Origin: Rhodospirillaceae bacterium
GTDB lineage: Bacteria > Pseudomonadota > Alphaproteobacteria > MPNO01 > UBA2964
Reading direction: 5' to 3'
Length of the DNA stretch: 14,699 nucleotides
Assembly (NCBI GenBank): GCA_018660305.1
Contig: JABJKO010000257.1
Span: forward strand, 1-14,699
The notes below the pieces were generated by a model. That model had not been told where the DNA came from and made no database searches. It was given only the letters and a program-made list of their open reading frames with translations. Below are positions 1 to 7,196 of this stretch, piece after piece. Position numbers and translations under genes: made by a program. The stretch's first letter is position 1; each line of letters starts with the position of its first letter.

Positions 1-135
1 GGACCGTCCGTATCGGCAATGTGCGCACCAGCTTAGCGGGCGGAGGCTCCGGGCCCGCAACAGGTGTCCTGAACATTCAGTCCGGCAATCTGACCGGTAA
101 CGGTGCCGGGAGCCTGCATGTCGGTTTGACGGACA
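1..135 (+). repeat. 135-bp direct repeat, copy 1
   Basis: This stretch is identical base for base to 568-702, offset by 567 bp (189 codons), so both copies are in the same frame. The window starts inside the repeat, so the true left end may lie further upstream. A second identical block of 36 bp follows at 170-205 and 728-763 after a 9-bp length difference. Confidence 0.95.
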
Positions 136-1373
136 ATCAAGCGCCCGGCATCCTGGCGGGCGATGCCAACGGTACGCTGTCGGTGGACGGCAATGTCAGC
201 GGGTTCGGTATCGCCAATGTGGGCGGTAGCGGGTTCGGCAGTACCGGCAATGCCACCGGGGACCTATCCATCACCGGTTCCCTCCAGGACACCTCGTTGT
301 CTGTCGGCTCTTCGGCGGGATCGGCCGATGCCATCGGCACCGCCGTGATTGGCACCGGCATCAGCAATGCCAATTTTGTGACTGTCGGCAACAGCGGCAG
401 CTCTGGCAATACGGCAACCGCCAGCGGAACCGGCGAACTGACCGTGCTCGCAGGCGGTATCCAGGGCAACAACCTGGGAATGGGCTTCGACCTGTCCATC
501 GGCAGAACCTCCGGACCCGGCTCGGCCATGGGCACCGCGACCGTTACCGGCAATATCAGCGATTTTGGGACCGTCCGTATCGGCAATGTGCGCACCAGCT
601 TAGCGGGCGGAGGCTCCGGGCCCGCAACAGGTGTCCTGAACATTCAGTCCGGCAATCTGACCGGTAACGGTGCCGGGAGCCTGCATGTCGGTTTGACGGA
701 CAGCAACACCCTGGCAGGTGATGCCGACGGTACGCTGTCGGTGGACGGCAATGTCAGCGGGTTTCAGTTCGTCAATGTGGGGGTCGTAGGCTTCGGTGCT
801 GCCGGCAACGCCACTGGCGCGCTCACCGTAAACAACGGCGATTTCTCTGCCGACGCCCTTCTGGTCGGCACGTCTTCCGGGACCGGAACGGCGATGGGCA
901 CGTTCGATCTGAACGACAATCTCGGCATCATTGACAACGCCATGGTGTTGGGCGACGGATCGACGGTCGCGTTGGGTATCGGCGGCCTCATGCGCGGGGT
1001 GGAGTACGGCGCCATCGATGCCGATTTTACGATCCTAGGCGGTATCCTCGACCTCGCGTTTTCCTTCACGCCCACGGCAGGTGACATCTTCGACTTGGTC
1101 ATCTCGGGCTCGGACACGAGCATTTTCGGCGATTTCGTCGCGGTCAATTTCTCGGGCCTCGCCGCGGGTACGCTAGCCTCCTTCGGTATTGTTATCGACA
1201 CCGTCAATGGCATGGATGTCGAGATCTACCGCCTGGAAATCGGCACCGGCAAACCTATCCCCGACCCGCCTACGCCGACGATTGCGGAGCCAGGCACGTT
1301 GGTGATCCTGGTGTCAGGCTTGATGGTGCTAGGTATGGCGCGGCGGCGGCGCGGCGTAGAACACGATTGCTAA
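1..1373 (+). CDS. Repeat-rich exported PEP-CTERM protein, 3' part only
   Basis: The reading frame is already open at base 3 and the gene begins before the window; the GTG at 21 lies inside a repeat and is not the true start. About 456 residues are visible. The protein is rich in Gly, Thr, Ser, Asn and Val and is built from five similar modules that each begin with an ATGxL-like stretch (near bases 57, 252, 414, 624 and 810; 54-70 residues apart) and contain LxVG and VxVG strands. This suggests a stacked beta-strand surface protein. A distinct region follows (about 960-1250) with a GDxFDLV motif, as often seen before PEP-CTERM. The end is a sorting signal: Ala-Glu-Pro at 1284-1292, a hydrophobic helix, then four arginines. 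In known systems exosortase cleaves this tag while the protein is moved to the outer surface or extracellular matrix. The motif has Ala where Pro is usual (PEP), and the tail ends in Cys. Function is probably structural or adhesive (inference). No exosortase is in the window. Confidence 0.85.
   Translation, partial: TVRIGNVRTSLAGGGSGPATGVLNIQSGNLTGNGAGSLHVGLTDNQAPGILAGDANGTLSVDGNVSGFGIANVGGSGFGSTGNATGDLSITGSLQDTSLSVGSSAGSADAIGTAVIGTGISNANFVTVGNSGSSGNTATASGTGELTVLAGGIQGNNLGMGFDLSIGRTSGPGSAMGTATVTGNISDFGTVRIGNVRTSLAGGGSGPATGVLNIQSGNLTGNGAGSLHVGLTDSNTLAGDADGTLSVDGNVSGFQFVNVGVVGFGAAGNATGALTVNNGDFSADALLVGTSSGTGTAMGTFDLNDNLGIIDNAMVLGDGSTVALGIGGLMRGVEYGAIDADFTILGGILDLAFSFTPTAGDIFDLVISGSDTSIFGDFVAVNFSGLAAGTLASFGIVIDTVNGMDVEIYRLEIGTGKPIPDPPTPTIAEPGTLVILVSGLMVLGMARRRRGVEHDC
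568..702 (+). repeat. 135-bp direct repeat, copy 2
   Basis: Second exact copy of 1-135, inside the PEP-CTERM gene. Because the period is a multiple of three, recombination between copies would remove or add 189 residues without breaking the frame. The lack of any synonymous change between copies points to a recent duplication or gene conversion, whereas the other modules in the gene have diverged. Confidence 0.95.
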
Positions 1374-1387
1374 ATGACTTGACCGCC

Positions 1388-1417
1388 GCGCCCCGTTTGC
1401 GTGGAATAATGGGGCGC
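1388..1417 (+). terminator. Weak hairpin after the PEP-CTERM gene
   Basis: A 7-bp GC stem (gcgcccc at 1388-1394, ggggcgc at 1411-1417) with a 16-nt loop lies between the stop codon and the next gene. No T-run follows, so intrinsic termination is doubtful. A competing 9-bp stem (1348-1356 with 1384-1392) would span the stop codon. Confidence 0.3.
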
Positions 1418-1445
1418 AATCAATTTGTTGGATCGAGAGGCCGGC

Positions 1446-3014
1446 ATGCGGATTGGTAAAGTCTTTGGAATAGCGGCAGCGCTGTGGATGACGGCAGGAA
1501 TTTCTGTTCCTGGAAGCGCCAGGGACTACCCCATCGGCACCACTTTCACCGATCTTTTTCGGATAGATTATTCGGCCGCCCGCAAAACCGTGCCACTCCC
1601 CCCCGGCGAGTGGAAACTGGTGTCACGATTCGAATTTCAGTCGGGCGCGTCCAATATCACCATTGTCCGATTTTACCTGCTCCGCCATTCGGAAAAACGC
1701 GTTACCGGCGCAATCCGCATCGTAACACACAAGGAACTGGTCAATTTTCAGTGGGGTGCGTCAAAATCCTGCTCGGCAAAACGGCGGAACGCTGCCTGGT
1801 ACCATAAGAACGATGTCTATGACGGCTACGAGCACTGCGATATTGCATACCCGCTCCGGGGATTTAACAGACGCTCCAAATCACTGAAAAAAGTATACGA
1901 ATATATCGACGGCCACGGTCTAAAAGGGCCGAATGGCTGGATCTCCGTAAATTTTGCCCGCGTCCAGAAGGATGAAATGATGCAGGCCTATTACGCCCTG
2001 CCACCGGAGCATTACGGGTTTGCCCGCGAACGCAAATATTCGAATACGGAGAGCCCCTGGGCGATCAACAACATCCATGACCACCCTCAGAAAAAGGCGT
2101 TCATGGACAAAGCGGTCACGTGGGTAAAATCATGGCAAAAACTGGTCGATCGCGGGTTTGACAATGAATTGCGGCGCGAGGCTGTACAGGCTCACCCGCG
2201 CTTCGACGGGATGGCAGCGCCCCCCGCCCCGGCACCCCCGAAACCCATGGTCTCCGCGAACCCTGCCGCGTCGCAACCGAAACCCGCCAAACAATCGCCC
2301 GCGCAAATCGCGAAGCTGACGCCGCCACCCGCAGCCCGTATAGCAGACGGGCCGCTCTCGCCGGAAAAGTTACAAACCGCGATCAGTGGAAAAATGGCCT
2401 ATGGCGAAGGCGTGCAAAGCAACGCGGAAATAACATTCGGCCGGCGCGGCACGATTGATGGCAGAACCACATTGGGAAGCACAGACTATGAAGATTCAGG
2501 CCAATGGTCGGTCGACAAGACAGGCCGCCTTTGTCTGAAATGGAATGTTGAGGAATTTTTGTCGAACACCTGTTATTCCGCAACAAAACGCAGCAATAAA
2601 TTTTTGTTCAAAGACGATAGCGGCGAGACCATATTCGTCATCACGCTGCCTAAAAATTCCGCGTCCAACTCCGATAAGCTGGCGCCGCCACCAAAACTGA
2701 ATATGCCAGATGGCTCGATCGACCCCGCAGTGATCGAAAATATAATCGTCGGCAAAGAGGCGGCCGGCGTAGCGGGCATAGACAATAGTGCTATCGAGTT
2801 CTTGCCGCGTGGTCGATTGGATGGTCGACATTGGGCACGGGTAACGGAGTTCCATGATCAGGGCACCTGGAAAATGGATGGTTCCGGACGGCTCTGTCTG
2901 GATTGGGAAAAGCATGAACTCTCCCCAGACGCCTGTTATCACCTGATAAAACAGGGCAAAGCCATTTTGATGCAGGACGGTGGCGACGAAACGCAATATA
3001 TATTCGCGCTTTGA
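1446..3014 (+). CDS. Exported protein with duplicated C-terminal Cys-pair module
   Basis: I do not recognise a named family with certainty. The ATG at 1446 is preferred over the in-frame TTG at 1425 because GAGAGG (1435-1440) sits 5 nt upstream of it and it opens directly on a signal peptide: basic Arg2/Lys5, a hydrophobic stretch, and a likely cleavage after Ala25 (GSA|RD). The mature protein is predicted periplasmic or secreted. Residues about 26-256 form a Tyr/Lys-rich region; about 257-302 is a Pro/Ala/Lys-rich linker. Two homologous modules follow, about 303-400 and 425-522. Each carries an RGxxDGR motif, then DxGxW, then GRLCLxW, then CY. The cysteines are C363/C376 and C484/C497, both 13 residues apart, so a disulfide in each module is likely. 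The modules resemble alphaproteobacterial proteins of unknown function (a DUF995-like similarity is from memory only). The next gene is convergent, 20 bp away. Confidence 0.8.
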   Translation: MRIGKVFGIAAALWMTAGISVPGSARDYPIGTTFTDLFRIDYSAARKTVPLPPGEWKLVSRFEFQSGASNITIVRFYLLRHSEKRVTGAIRIVTHKELVNFQWGASKSCSAKRRNAAWYHKNDVYDGYEHCDIAYPLRGFNRRSKSLKKVYEYIDGHGLKGPNGWISVNFARVQKDEMMQAYYALPPEHYGFARERKYSNTESPWAINNIHDHPQKKAFMDKAVTWVKSWQKLVDRGFDNELRREAVQAHPRFDGMAAPPAPAPPKPMVSANPAASQPKPAKQSPAQIAKLTPPPAARIADGPLSPEKLQTAISGKMAYGEGVQSNAEITFGRRGTIDGRTTLGSTDYEDSGQWSVDKTGRLCLKWNVEEFLSNTCYSATKRSNKFLFKDDSGETIFVITLPKNSASNSDKLAPPPKLNMPDGSIDPAVIENIIVGKEAAGVAGIDNSAIEFLPRGRLDGRHWARVTEFHDQGTWKMDGSGRLCLDWEKHELSPDACYHLIKQGKAILMQDGGDETQYIFAL

Positions 3015-3034
3015 AACAGAGTCGCTGACCGGCG

Positions 3035-4381
3035 CTATATATCCAGCAATCCGATTAGCGGTCTCAGATCGCTTGCCTCGCCGAGGCGCCACCACGCTTT
3101 GAGAGCTGCGCTGCAGCGCTCGGCACCCAGGACCGGCTCGGCCTGTGCCCTGAATTTCGCTTCAATATGGGAATCCTGCATGGGGTTGTCGGGGTGGCCC
3201 AGCGGGTTGATCACCTCCACCTCATGGGTCGCGCCGTCCTTTGTCCGGGCGATGGCGCGAATGATCATTTTGGGCAGCATGGCCTCGATGTCGGGATCGG
3301 TTGTCACCGTGATCTTGTTCAACAACGGCCTGAGTGCCGGATCGCGCACCATTGCCTCATCGAAAGAATCCACGTTGATGGGGCCGTCCACCAGGGCGCG
3401 GGCAAAGATATAGGGCAGGCTGTGATCGGCGGTCTCGCGGGTCTGGGGATCCCATTTCTCCGGCTCACTGCCGATCTCGAAACGGGTGAATTCATCGCAC
3501 CTGATATCAAGGCTTTCAATGTCGCCGGGCTGGACTTTCTCGCGCAGCTCCAGCGCCGCCCACACCGCCGGCTGACCATTGGTCTCCAAAGGCCAGTATT
3601 TCAGCAGCACGCGGGGGATCCTGAAATCGCCCCCCTCGGTAGCAAAGGGCGCAATGTCAAACGGACCGGTGATATTCTCGAACAGGCCCTTGCGGCCCTC
3701 GAACGCATTGCCCGGCCCTTCCATGCCCTCGGCGGCAAGCAACGCGGAAAACACACCATTGCGCGCGGCATAGGGTGTCGCGACATTTTTCCACGGGGTG
3801 AGTTCACCCGATCGTGTGACCCGCAACGGCACGCTGGCGGTTGCGGTCATGCCGATGGCGTTGGCGATCTGCTCCACCGACAGGCCCAGGAGATTGCCCA
3901 GACCCGCCGTCGTCGACACGCCGACCGCGAAGCCCTGATCCCACCCCAGCGTCCGCATCTTGGACGACTCACTCAGCCGGATGAAGATCTCATAGGTCAC
4001 CACCATGGCAGCCAGATATTGTTTGCCGGTGATCCCGTTGGCCCCGGCATAGGCGAGATGGGCGCCCATGCCGTCGCTGGGATGGCCGCCGGGAAACCGG
4101 TCGTTGAAATCGAAATTGCGGATCATGCAGGAATTGATAAAAGCCGCAATCTCCAGCGGGAGACGATGGTCGGCGAACAAAGTCCGGCCGGCAAACTTAC
4201 CCGGTGTCTGACCCGCCGCCAGCCGCCGCCCGATCTCGGCCGGTTTGCAGTCATTGGCCCCCAGGGCGCAGCCCAGCGCATCGATGGCCCGCTGGGTCGC
4301 GACGTGGACGATATCATCGCCCAGATCATCGAAGGTCAGCGCATTGGCGAAGGTGGCGATCTGTCCGGTTAGCCGGTCCAT
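3035..4381 (-). CDS. MmgE/PrpD family protein
   Basis: 448 residues, the usual length for the MmgE/PrpD family, which includes 2-methylcitrate dehydratase, cis-aconitate decarboxylase and iminodisuccinate epimerase. Family signs are RAIDALGCALGA near residue 31, the active-site-like DFNDRFPGGHPSD segment at 91-103, a GKQYLAAMVVTYEIFIRL helix region at 119-136, and TPWKN near 195-199. The Lys-aromatic-Pro-Glu-Gln segment (K261-Q270) resembles the PrpD pattern but has Asn268 where I recall a His. The ATG at 4381 is chosen because GGGAGG (complement of 4387-4392) lies 5 nt upstream; the 35 residues available further upstream (to 4486) look non-coding and would overlap the divergent gene. Predicted cytoplasmic. 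It is divergent from the hydratase gene, suggesting shared control. The substrate cannot be assigned; a dicarboxylate or tricarboxylate acid is likely from the family. Confidence 0.88.
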   Translation of the reverse strand: MDRLTGQIATFANALTFDDLGDDIVHVATQRAIDALGCALGANDCKPAEIGRRLAAGQTPGKFAGRTLFADHRLPLEIAAFINSCMIRNFDFNDRFPGGHPSDGMGAHLAYAGANGITGKQYLAAMVVTYEIFIRLSESSKMRTLGWDQGFAVGVSTTAGLGNLLGLSVEQIANAIGMTATASVPLRVTRSGELTPWKNVATPYAARNGVFSALLAAEGMEGPGNAFEGRKGLFENITGPFDIAPFATEGGDFRIPRVLLKYWPLETNGQPAVWAALELREKVQPGDIESLDIRCDEFTRFEIGSEPEKWDPQTRETADHSLPYIFARALVDGPINVDSFDEAMVRDPALRPLLNKITVTTDPDIEAMLPKMIIRAIARTKDGATHEVEVINPLGHPDNPMQDSHIEAKFRAQAEPVLGAERCSAALKAWWRLGEASDLRPLIGLLDI

Positions 4382-4417
4382 AATATCCTCCCTGTTGTTC
4401 CCCGGTTGATACCATTT

Positions 4418-4466
4418 GGCAGGGGACCGCGCTATCCTGCCCCTGATGCGCTTACAGACACAGGGG
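4418..4466. promoter_or_regulatory. Interlaced inverted repeats in a divergent intergenic region
   Basis: The 92-bp gap between the PrpD-like and hydratase starts holds CAGGGG (4420-4425), CCCCTG (4440-4445) and CAGGGG again (4461-4466). The middle element can pair with either flank (loops of 14 and 15 nt). The last copy is the Shine-Dalgarno of the plus-strand gene, so the right hairpin would hide it. GGCAGG/CCTGCC (4418-4423 and 4436-4441) overlaps the left pair. It could instead be a dyad operator serving both divergent genes. No convincing -35/-10 pair was found. Confidence 0.35.
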
Positions 4467-4473
4467 AATGACC

Positions 4474-5322
4474 ATGACCGGCCCACTGGACCATCTGCAG
4501 CAATTCGTCGGCAACAGCGAGACGAGCGAAGACGTGATCACCGCCTCACAGGTGGGGCGGCTTGCCGTTACCCTCGACGTGCCGCACCCGTCGCCCAACA
4601 AGGGTGATGCGGTCCCGCCCGGCTATCAGGGCGTGTTCTTTCCGATCCTGGCGCCGCTGGGATCGTTGCGCGCCGATGGCCAGACCCAGGGCGGCGGTGT
4701 GACACCAACGGTCCCTCTGGCCCGGCGCCGTCTGGTGGATGTGCGCGGGACTTTTCACGACGCGCTGCGCGTGGGGGACGATGTCTCGAAGGTGACGGAG
4801 GTCGCAAAAATCCATGTGGAGGATTACGGCGCCGGCCCTACCGCCTGTGTCACCGTGCGCGAAAGCATTTCGACGCCGCGCGGTCTCGCCATCGTCGATG
4901 AACGGGACGTGCTGTTTTTTGGCGAAGACGGCCCGGGCGAGGCAACGCAGCCCATGAAACTACCCGAAACATCCAGCTGGCAGCGGACCTATGAGTCCAA
5001 CCCGGTGATGATCTTTCGTTTATCGGCATGCCGTTTCAATTCCCACCGTATCCATTACGACCGTGACTACACGGTGGGAGAGGAAGGCTATCCCGGGCTG
5101 GTGGTGCCGTTCACACTGGTGGCGTTCCAGATGATGGAAATGTGCCGCCTCGAAATCCCCGACCGGCGGCTGGCCAGTTTCCGTTATGTATCGGAGAAAC
5201 CGGTGTACGATCTCGGCCCCTATACAATGTTCGGCGAGCGCGATGGCGAGAATGTGACGCTGTGGGCAACGGACTATGAGGATGAGGTCGCGGTTACCGC
5301 AACAGCAACGCTGAAAAGCTAG
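4474..5322 (+). CDS. FAS1-like/HTD2-type MaoC hydratase (mesaconyl-C4-CoA hydratase-like)
   Basis: 282 residues. Proteins of this family hydrate or dehydrate short-chain acyl-CoA thioesters with a double hot-dog fold; the best-known member acts on mesaconyl-C4-CoA (3-methylfumaryl-CoA). The N-terminal half carries the family pattern PTVPLARRRLVDVRG (78-92), then LRVGDDVSKVTEV (98-110), and a VDERDVLFF strand (141-149). The C-terminal half has FNSHRIHYD at 188-196, the conserved Asn/His/His/Asp region, followed by EGYPGLVV (204-211). In relatives I recall the next residues as HGPL; here they are PFTL, so part of the substrate pocket may differ. The ATG at 4474 fits AGGGG (4462-4466) with 7-nt spacing; the ATG at 4468 is too close to it. 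Predicted cytosolic. It ends tail-to-tail with the next gene, sharing 4 bases. The exact substrate is unknown. Confidence 0.85.
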   Translation: MTGPLDHLQQFVGNSETSEDVITASQVGRLAVTLDVPHPSPNKGDAVPPGYQGVFFPILAPLGSLRADGQTQGGGVTPTVPLARRRLVDVRGTFHDALRVGDDVSKVTEVAKIHVEDYGAGPTACVTVRESISTPRGLAIVDERDVLFFGEDGPGEATQPMKLPETSSWQRTYESNPVMIFRLSACRFNSHRIHYDRDYTVGEEGYPGLVVPFTLVAFQMMEMCRLEIPDRRLASFRYVSEKPVYDLGPYTMFGERDGENVTLWATDYEDEVAVTATATLKS

Positions 5323-6041
5323 GGCAGGTCGGACAGGATCCGGCCGTAGCCCGGCACCTTCTGGTTCATCCCCAGCCGCTTCTGGATATACCAGCAGCGC
5401 ACCGATACAGGGTGCAGCACCGGCACCCCGATGGCGGCTTCGAGGTCGTCGACGATGTCGAAGACCGGCCAGTCGCTGCCCAGCACAAAGAGCGCGTCGG
5501 CCCCGGCGGGCTGGGCCTTGAAAGTGGCAACCATCAGATCGAAGATTTCGTCAGCCCCATGATCGTAGATACTGTCGGGCGGCGGCACCGGTGTGGTCAT
5601 GGACAACACCTGCAGTCCGGCCTCGGTGAAATAGCCCTGGAAGATATCGGCCAGTTCGCCGGAAAAAGGCGTGATGCCAACAAACTTTTTGATGCCCAGC
5701 GCTTCCATGGCGGCAAGCTGGGTCATGCCGGTGGTGAAGACCGGTATGCCGAATTTCTCTTCCCATGCGGCGATCCGCCGCCTTTCACCGTCGAGCCCTT
5801 CGAGCATGAAGGGTGGCGCTCCCTCCGGATGCAGCAGATCGACGCCGCGCGCCGCCATCTCCGGCACTTTTTCCTCATAGGCCGCCATGACCTCGCGGAA
5901 TTCCGCCACCGAGCGGTATTTGATGCCGAGATAGAGGGACTCGAACGACACACCGTTCGGCATGATGCGTTCGAGCTGACTGTGGGAGGCCGATTCCAGA
6001 ACCGGCTTGATGACCCCGACAGTGACCTGTGGCGCGGCCAT
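5319..6041 (-). CDS. Asp/Glu racemase / maleate isomerase / arylmalonate decarboxylase-like protein
   Basis: 240 residues, the same size as arylmalonate decarboxylase and close to maleate cis-trans isomerase. The fold is suggested by a VGVIKP opening (8-13), PVFTTGMTQLAAMEALG (100-116), a KKFVGITPF strand and loop (118-126), and GADALFVLG...LEAAIGVPVLHP (180-211). Family enzymes use one or two cysteines for proton transfer, one in the loop after strand 3 and one after the GADAxxxx strand. Here these places read PEGAPPF (72-78, Gly74) and VLGSDW (186-191, Gly188); the only Cys in the protein is C216, outside both. Racemase-type chemistry is therefore unlikely, and a changed mechanism or a non-enzymatic role must be considered. 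The start ATG shares one base with the stop of the dehydrogenase gene (TGATG), so translation is probably coupled; no strong Shine-Dalgarno is seen. The stop overlaps that of the hydratase gene. Confidence 0.8.
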   Translation of the reverse strand: MAAPQVTVGVIKPVLESASHSQLERIMPNGVSFESLYLGIKYRSVAEFREVMAAYEEKVPEMAARGVDLLHPEGAPPFMLEGLDGERRRIAAWEEKFGIPVFTTGMTQLAAMEALGIKKFVGITPFSGELADIFQGYFTEAGLQVLSMTTPVPPPDSIYDHGADEIFDLMVATFKAQPAGADALFVLGSDWPVFDIVDDLEAAIGVPVLHPVSVRCWYIQKRLGMNQKVPGYGRILSDLP

Positions 6042-7123
6042 CAGAAATTGATGACCGGTTTCACCACCTCGTAATTCGCCATGGCGGCCATGGCCTCGTT
6101 GACTTCTTCCAGCTTGTAGCTTTTCGAAATCATGTCGTCGAACGCAAACCGGTCGCGGCGCGAGGCGAGGAAATCGATGGCCTGGAGCCAGTGACGCGGC
6201 TCGCCGGAGCGGACCGTCAGATAGGTCATCTGCTGAGGCATGGATTCAACAGGGATATTCGCCTTGCCGCCAGCGCCGATGTCGAGGAACTGGCCGCCAT
6301 CGCGCAGCAGGGTCAGCCCTTCGGGCACCGCCATGTTGTTGGCCACCTGGATAACGATGTCCGCGCCTCTTCCCTCGGTGCGGTCATGGACCCACGACCG
6401 CCGGTCCCTGGCATCGCTGACCTTTTCCATATCGAGCACTTCGTCGGCGCCCATTTTCTTGCTGACTTCGAGGCGATGGGCGGGCGCGCCGATTACCAGT
6501 ACCTGCTTGGCGCCGTGATCCTTGGCGACCGCGGCGGCGAAATTACCCAGCGGACCGCTGCCCTGGATGACCACCGTCTCGTGATCCTTGATGGCGCCGA
6601 GCCGGTCATAGCCGTGCATCACCGTCCGGTACGCGCAGGCGGAGGCCGCGGCGGAGGCCGACGACACCTCGTCCGGCACCTTGATGATCAGGCAGGGAGC
6701 CGGGACATACATGTATTCCGACACGCTTCCCAGCAGATAGGGATGCTCGTCGCACCGGTTGTGGCCCCACGACGCGCGTCCCCGGCAGATACAGGGCTGG
6801 ACGGCGACGCTGCAGTAATAACACGACCCGCAGGCCACATAGCTCCAGACGATGCGGTCGCCCTTCCTGACAGGATTGCCGAGAATATCGGTACGATCAC
6901 CGGCGATTTCCTCGACAATGCCGCAGGGCTCATGGCCGGTAATGATGGGCAGGCTGTCACTGCCGCCCAGCGGGCCATGCCAGCGATGCACGTCGGTACC
7001 GCACAAGGTGGAGGCGGTAATCTTGACCAGCAACGATCCGGGATCGAGATCGGGGATCTGTACCTTTTGAATTTCAAGCGGTTCGTTATGAGCGGTGATA
7101 ACCGCGGCGCGGCATTCAGCCAT
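6041..7123 (-). CDS. Zinc-dependent alcohol dehydrogenase-like oxidoreductase (MDR)
   Basis: 360 residues, a normal length for a medium-chain dehydrogenase. The GroES-like half has catalytic zinc residues in CGTDVH (C41, H46) and GHE (H64-E65), and a structural zinc cluster beginning C98-x2-C101-x2-C104. The fourth structural Cys is usually 8 residues after the third; here C111 and C113 flank that spot. The Rossmann half has GSGPLG (an NAD(P)-binding GxGxxG motif) followed by hydrophobic strands. It should oxidise an alcohol or reduce an aldehyde/ketone in the cytosol; the substrate is not known. The start at 7123 has AGGGAGG (complement of 7133-7139) 9 nt upstream. It is the first gene of a coupled pair with the racemase-like gene and is divergent from the BNR gene, so all three may respond to one signal. 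Confidence 0.9.
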   Translation of the reverse strand: MAECRAAVITAHNEPLEIQKVQIPDLDPGSLLVKITASTLCGTDVHRWHGPLGGSDSLPIITGHEPCGIVEEIAGDRTDILGNPVRKGDRIVWSYVACGSCYYCSVAVQPCICRGRASWGHNRCDEHPYLLGSVSEYMYVPAPCLIIKVPDEVSSASAAASACAYRTVMHGYDRLGAIKDHETVVIQGSGPLGNFAAAVAKDHGAKQVLVIGAPAHRLEVSKKMGADEVLDMEKVSDARDRRSWVHDRTEGRGADIVIQVANNMAVPEGLTLLRDGGQFLDIGAGGKANIPVESMPQQMTYLTVRSGEPRHWLQAIDFLASRRDRFAFDDMISKSYKLEEVNEAMAAMANYEVVKPVINF

Positions 7124-7196
7124 TGTTGGTGTCCTCCCTGGGGCTTGATCTTATGGGGCGGTAATTTAACACTGGAGGGACGGGTCTTGGTAGAGC

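Noticed and set aside
21..23. GTG at 21 as the start of the PEP-CTERM gene
   Set aside because: The frame is open to the window edge and the residues before GTG match those before the second repeat copy, so the gene begins upstream.
1..1250. CRISPR-like or satellite array in the repeat region
   Set aside because: The similarity is at protein-module level with varied unit length; apart from the one exact pair there are no regular short repeats and spacers.
2496..3095. 199-codon minus-strand frame at the end of the Cys-module gene
   Set aside because: It is antisense to both duplicated modules, which show protein-level conservation in the plus frame.
3167..4372. 401-codon plus-strand open frame opposite the PrpD-like gene
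   Set aside because: It is antisense to a clear MmgE/PrpD gene, has no family features, is rich in His/Gly/Arg as expected from GC-rich antisense frames, and lacks a good ribosome binding site.
4382..4486. Longer start for the PrpD-like protein at 4486
   Set aside because: The added 35 residues are not family-like, overlap the divergent gene, and the ATG at 4381 has a strong Shine-Dalgarno.
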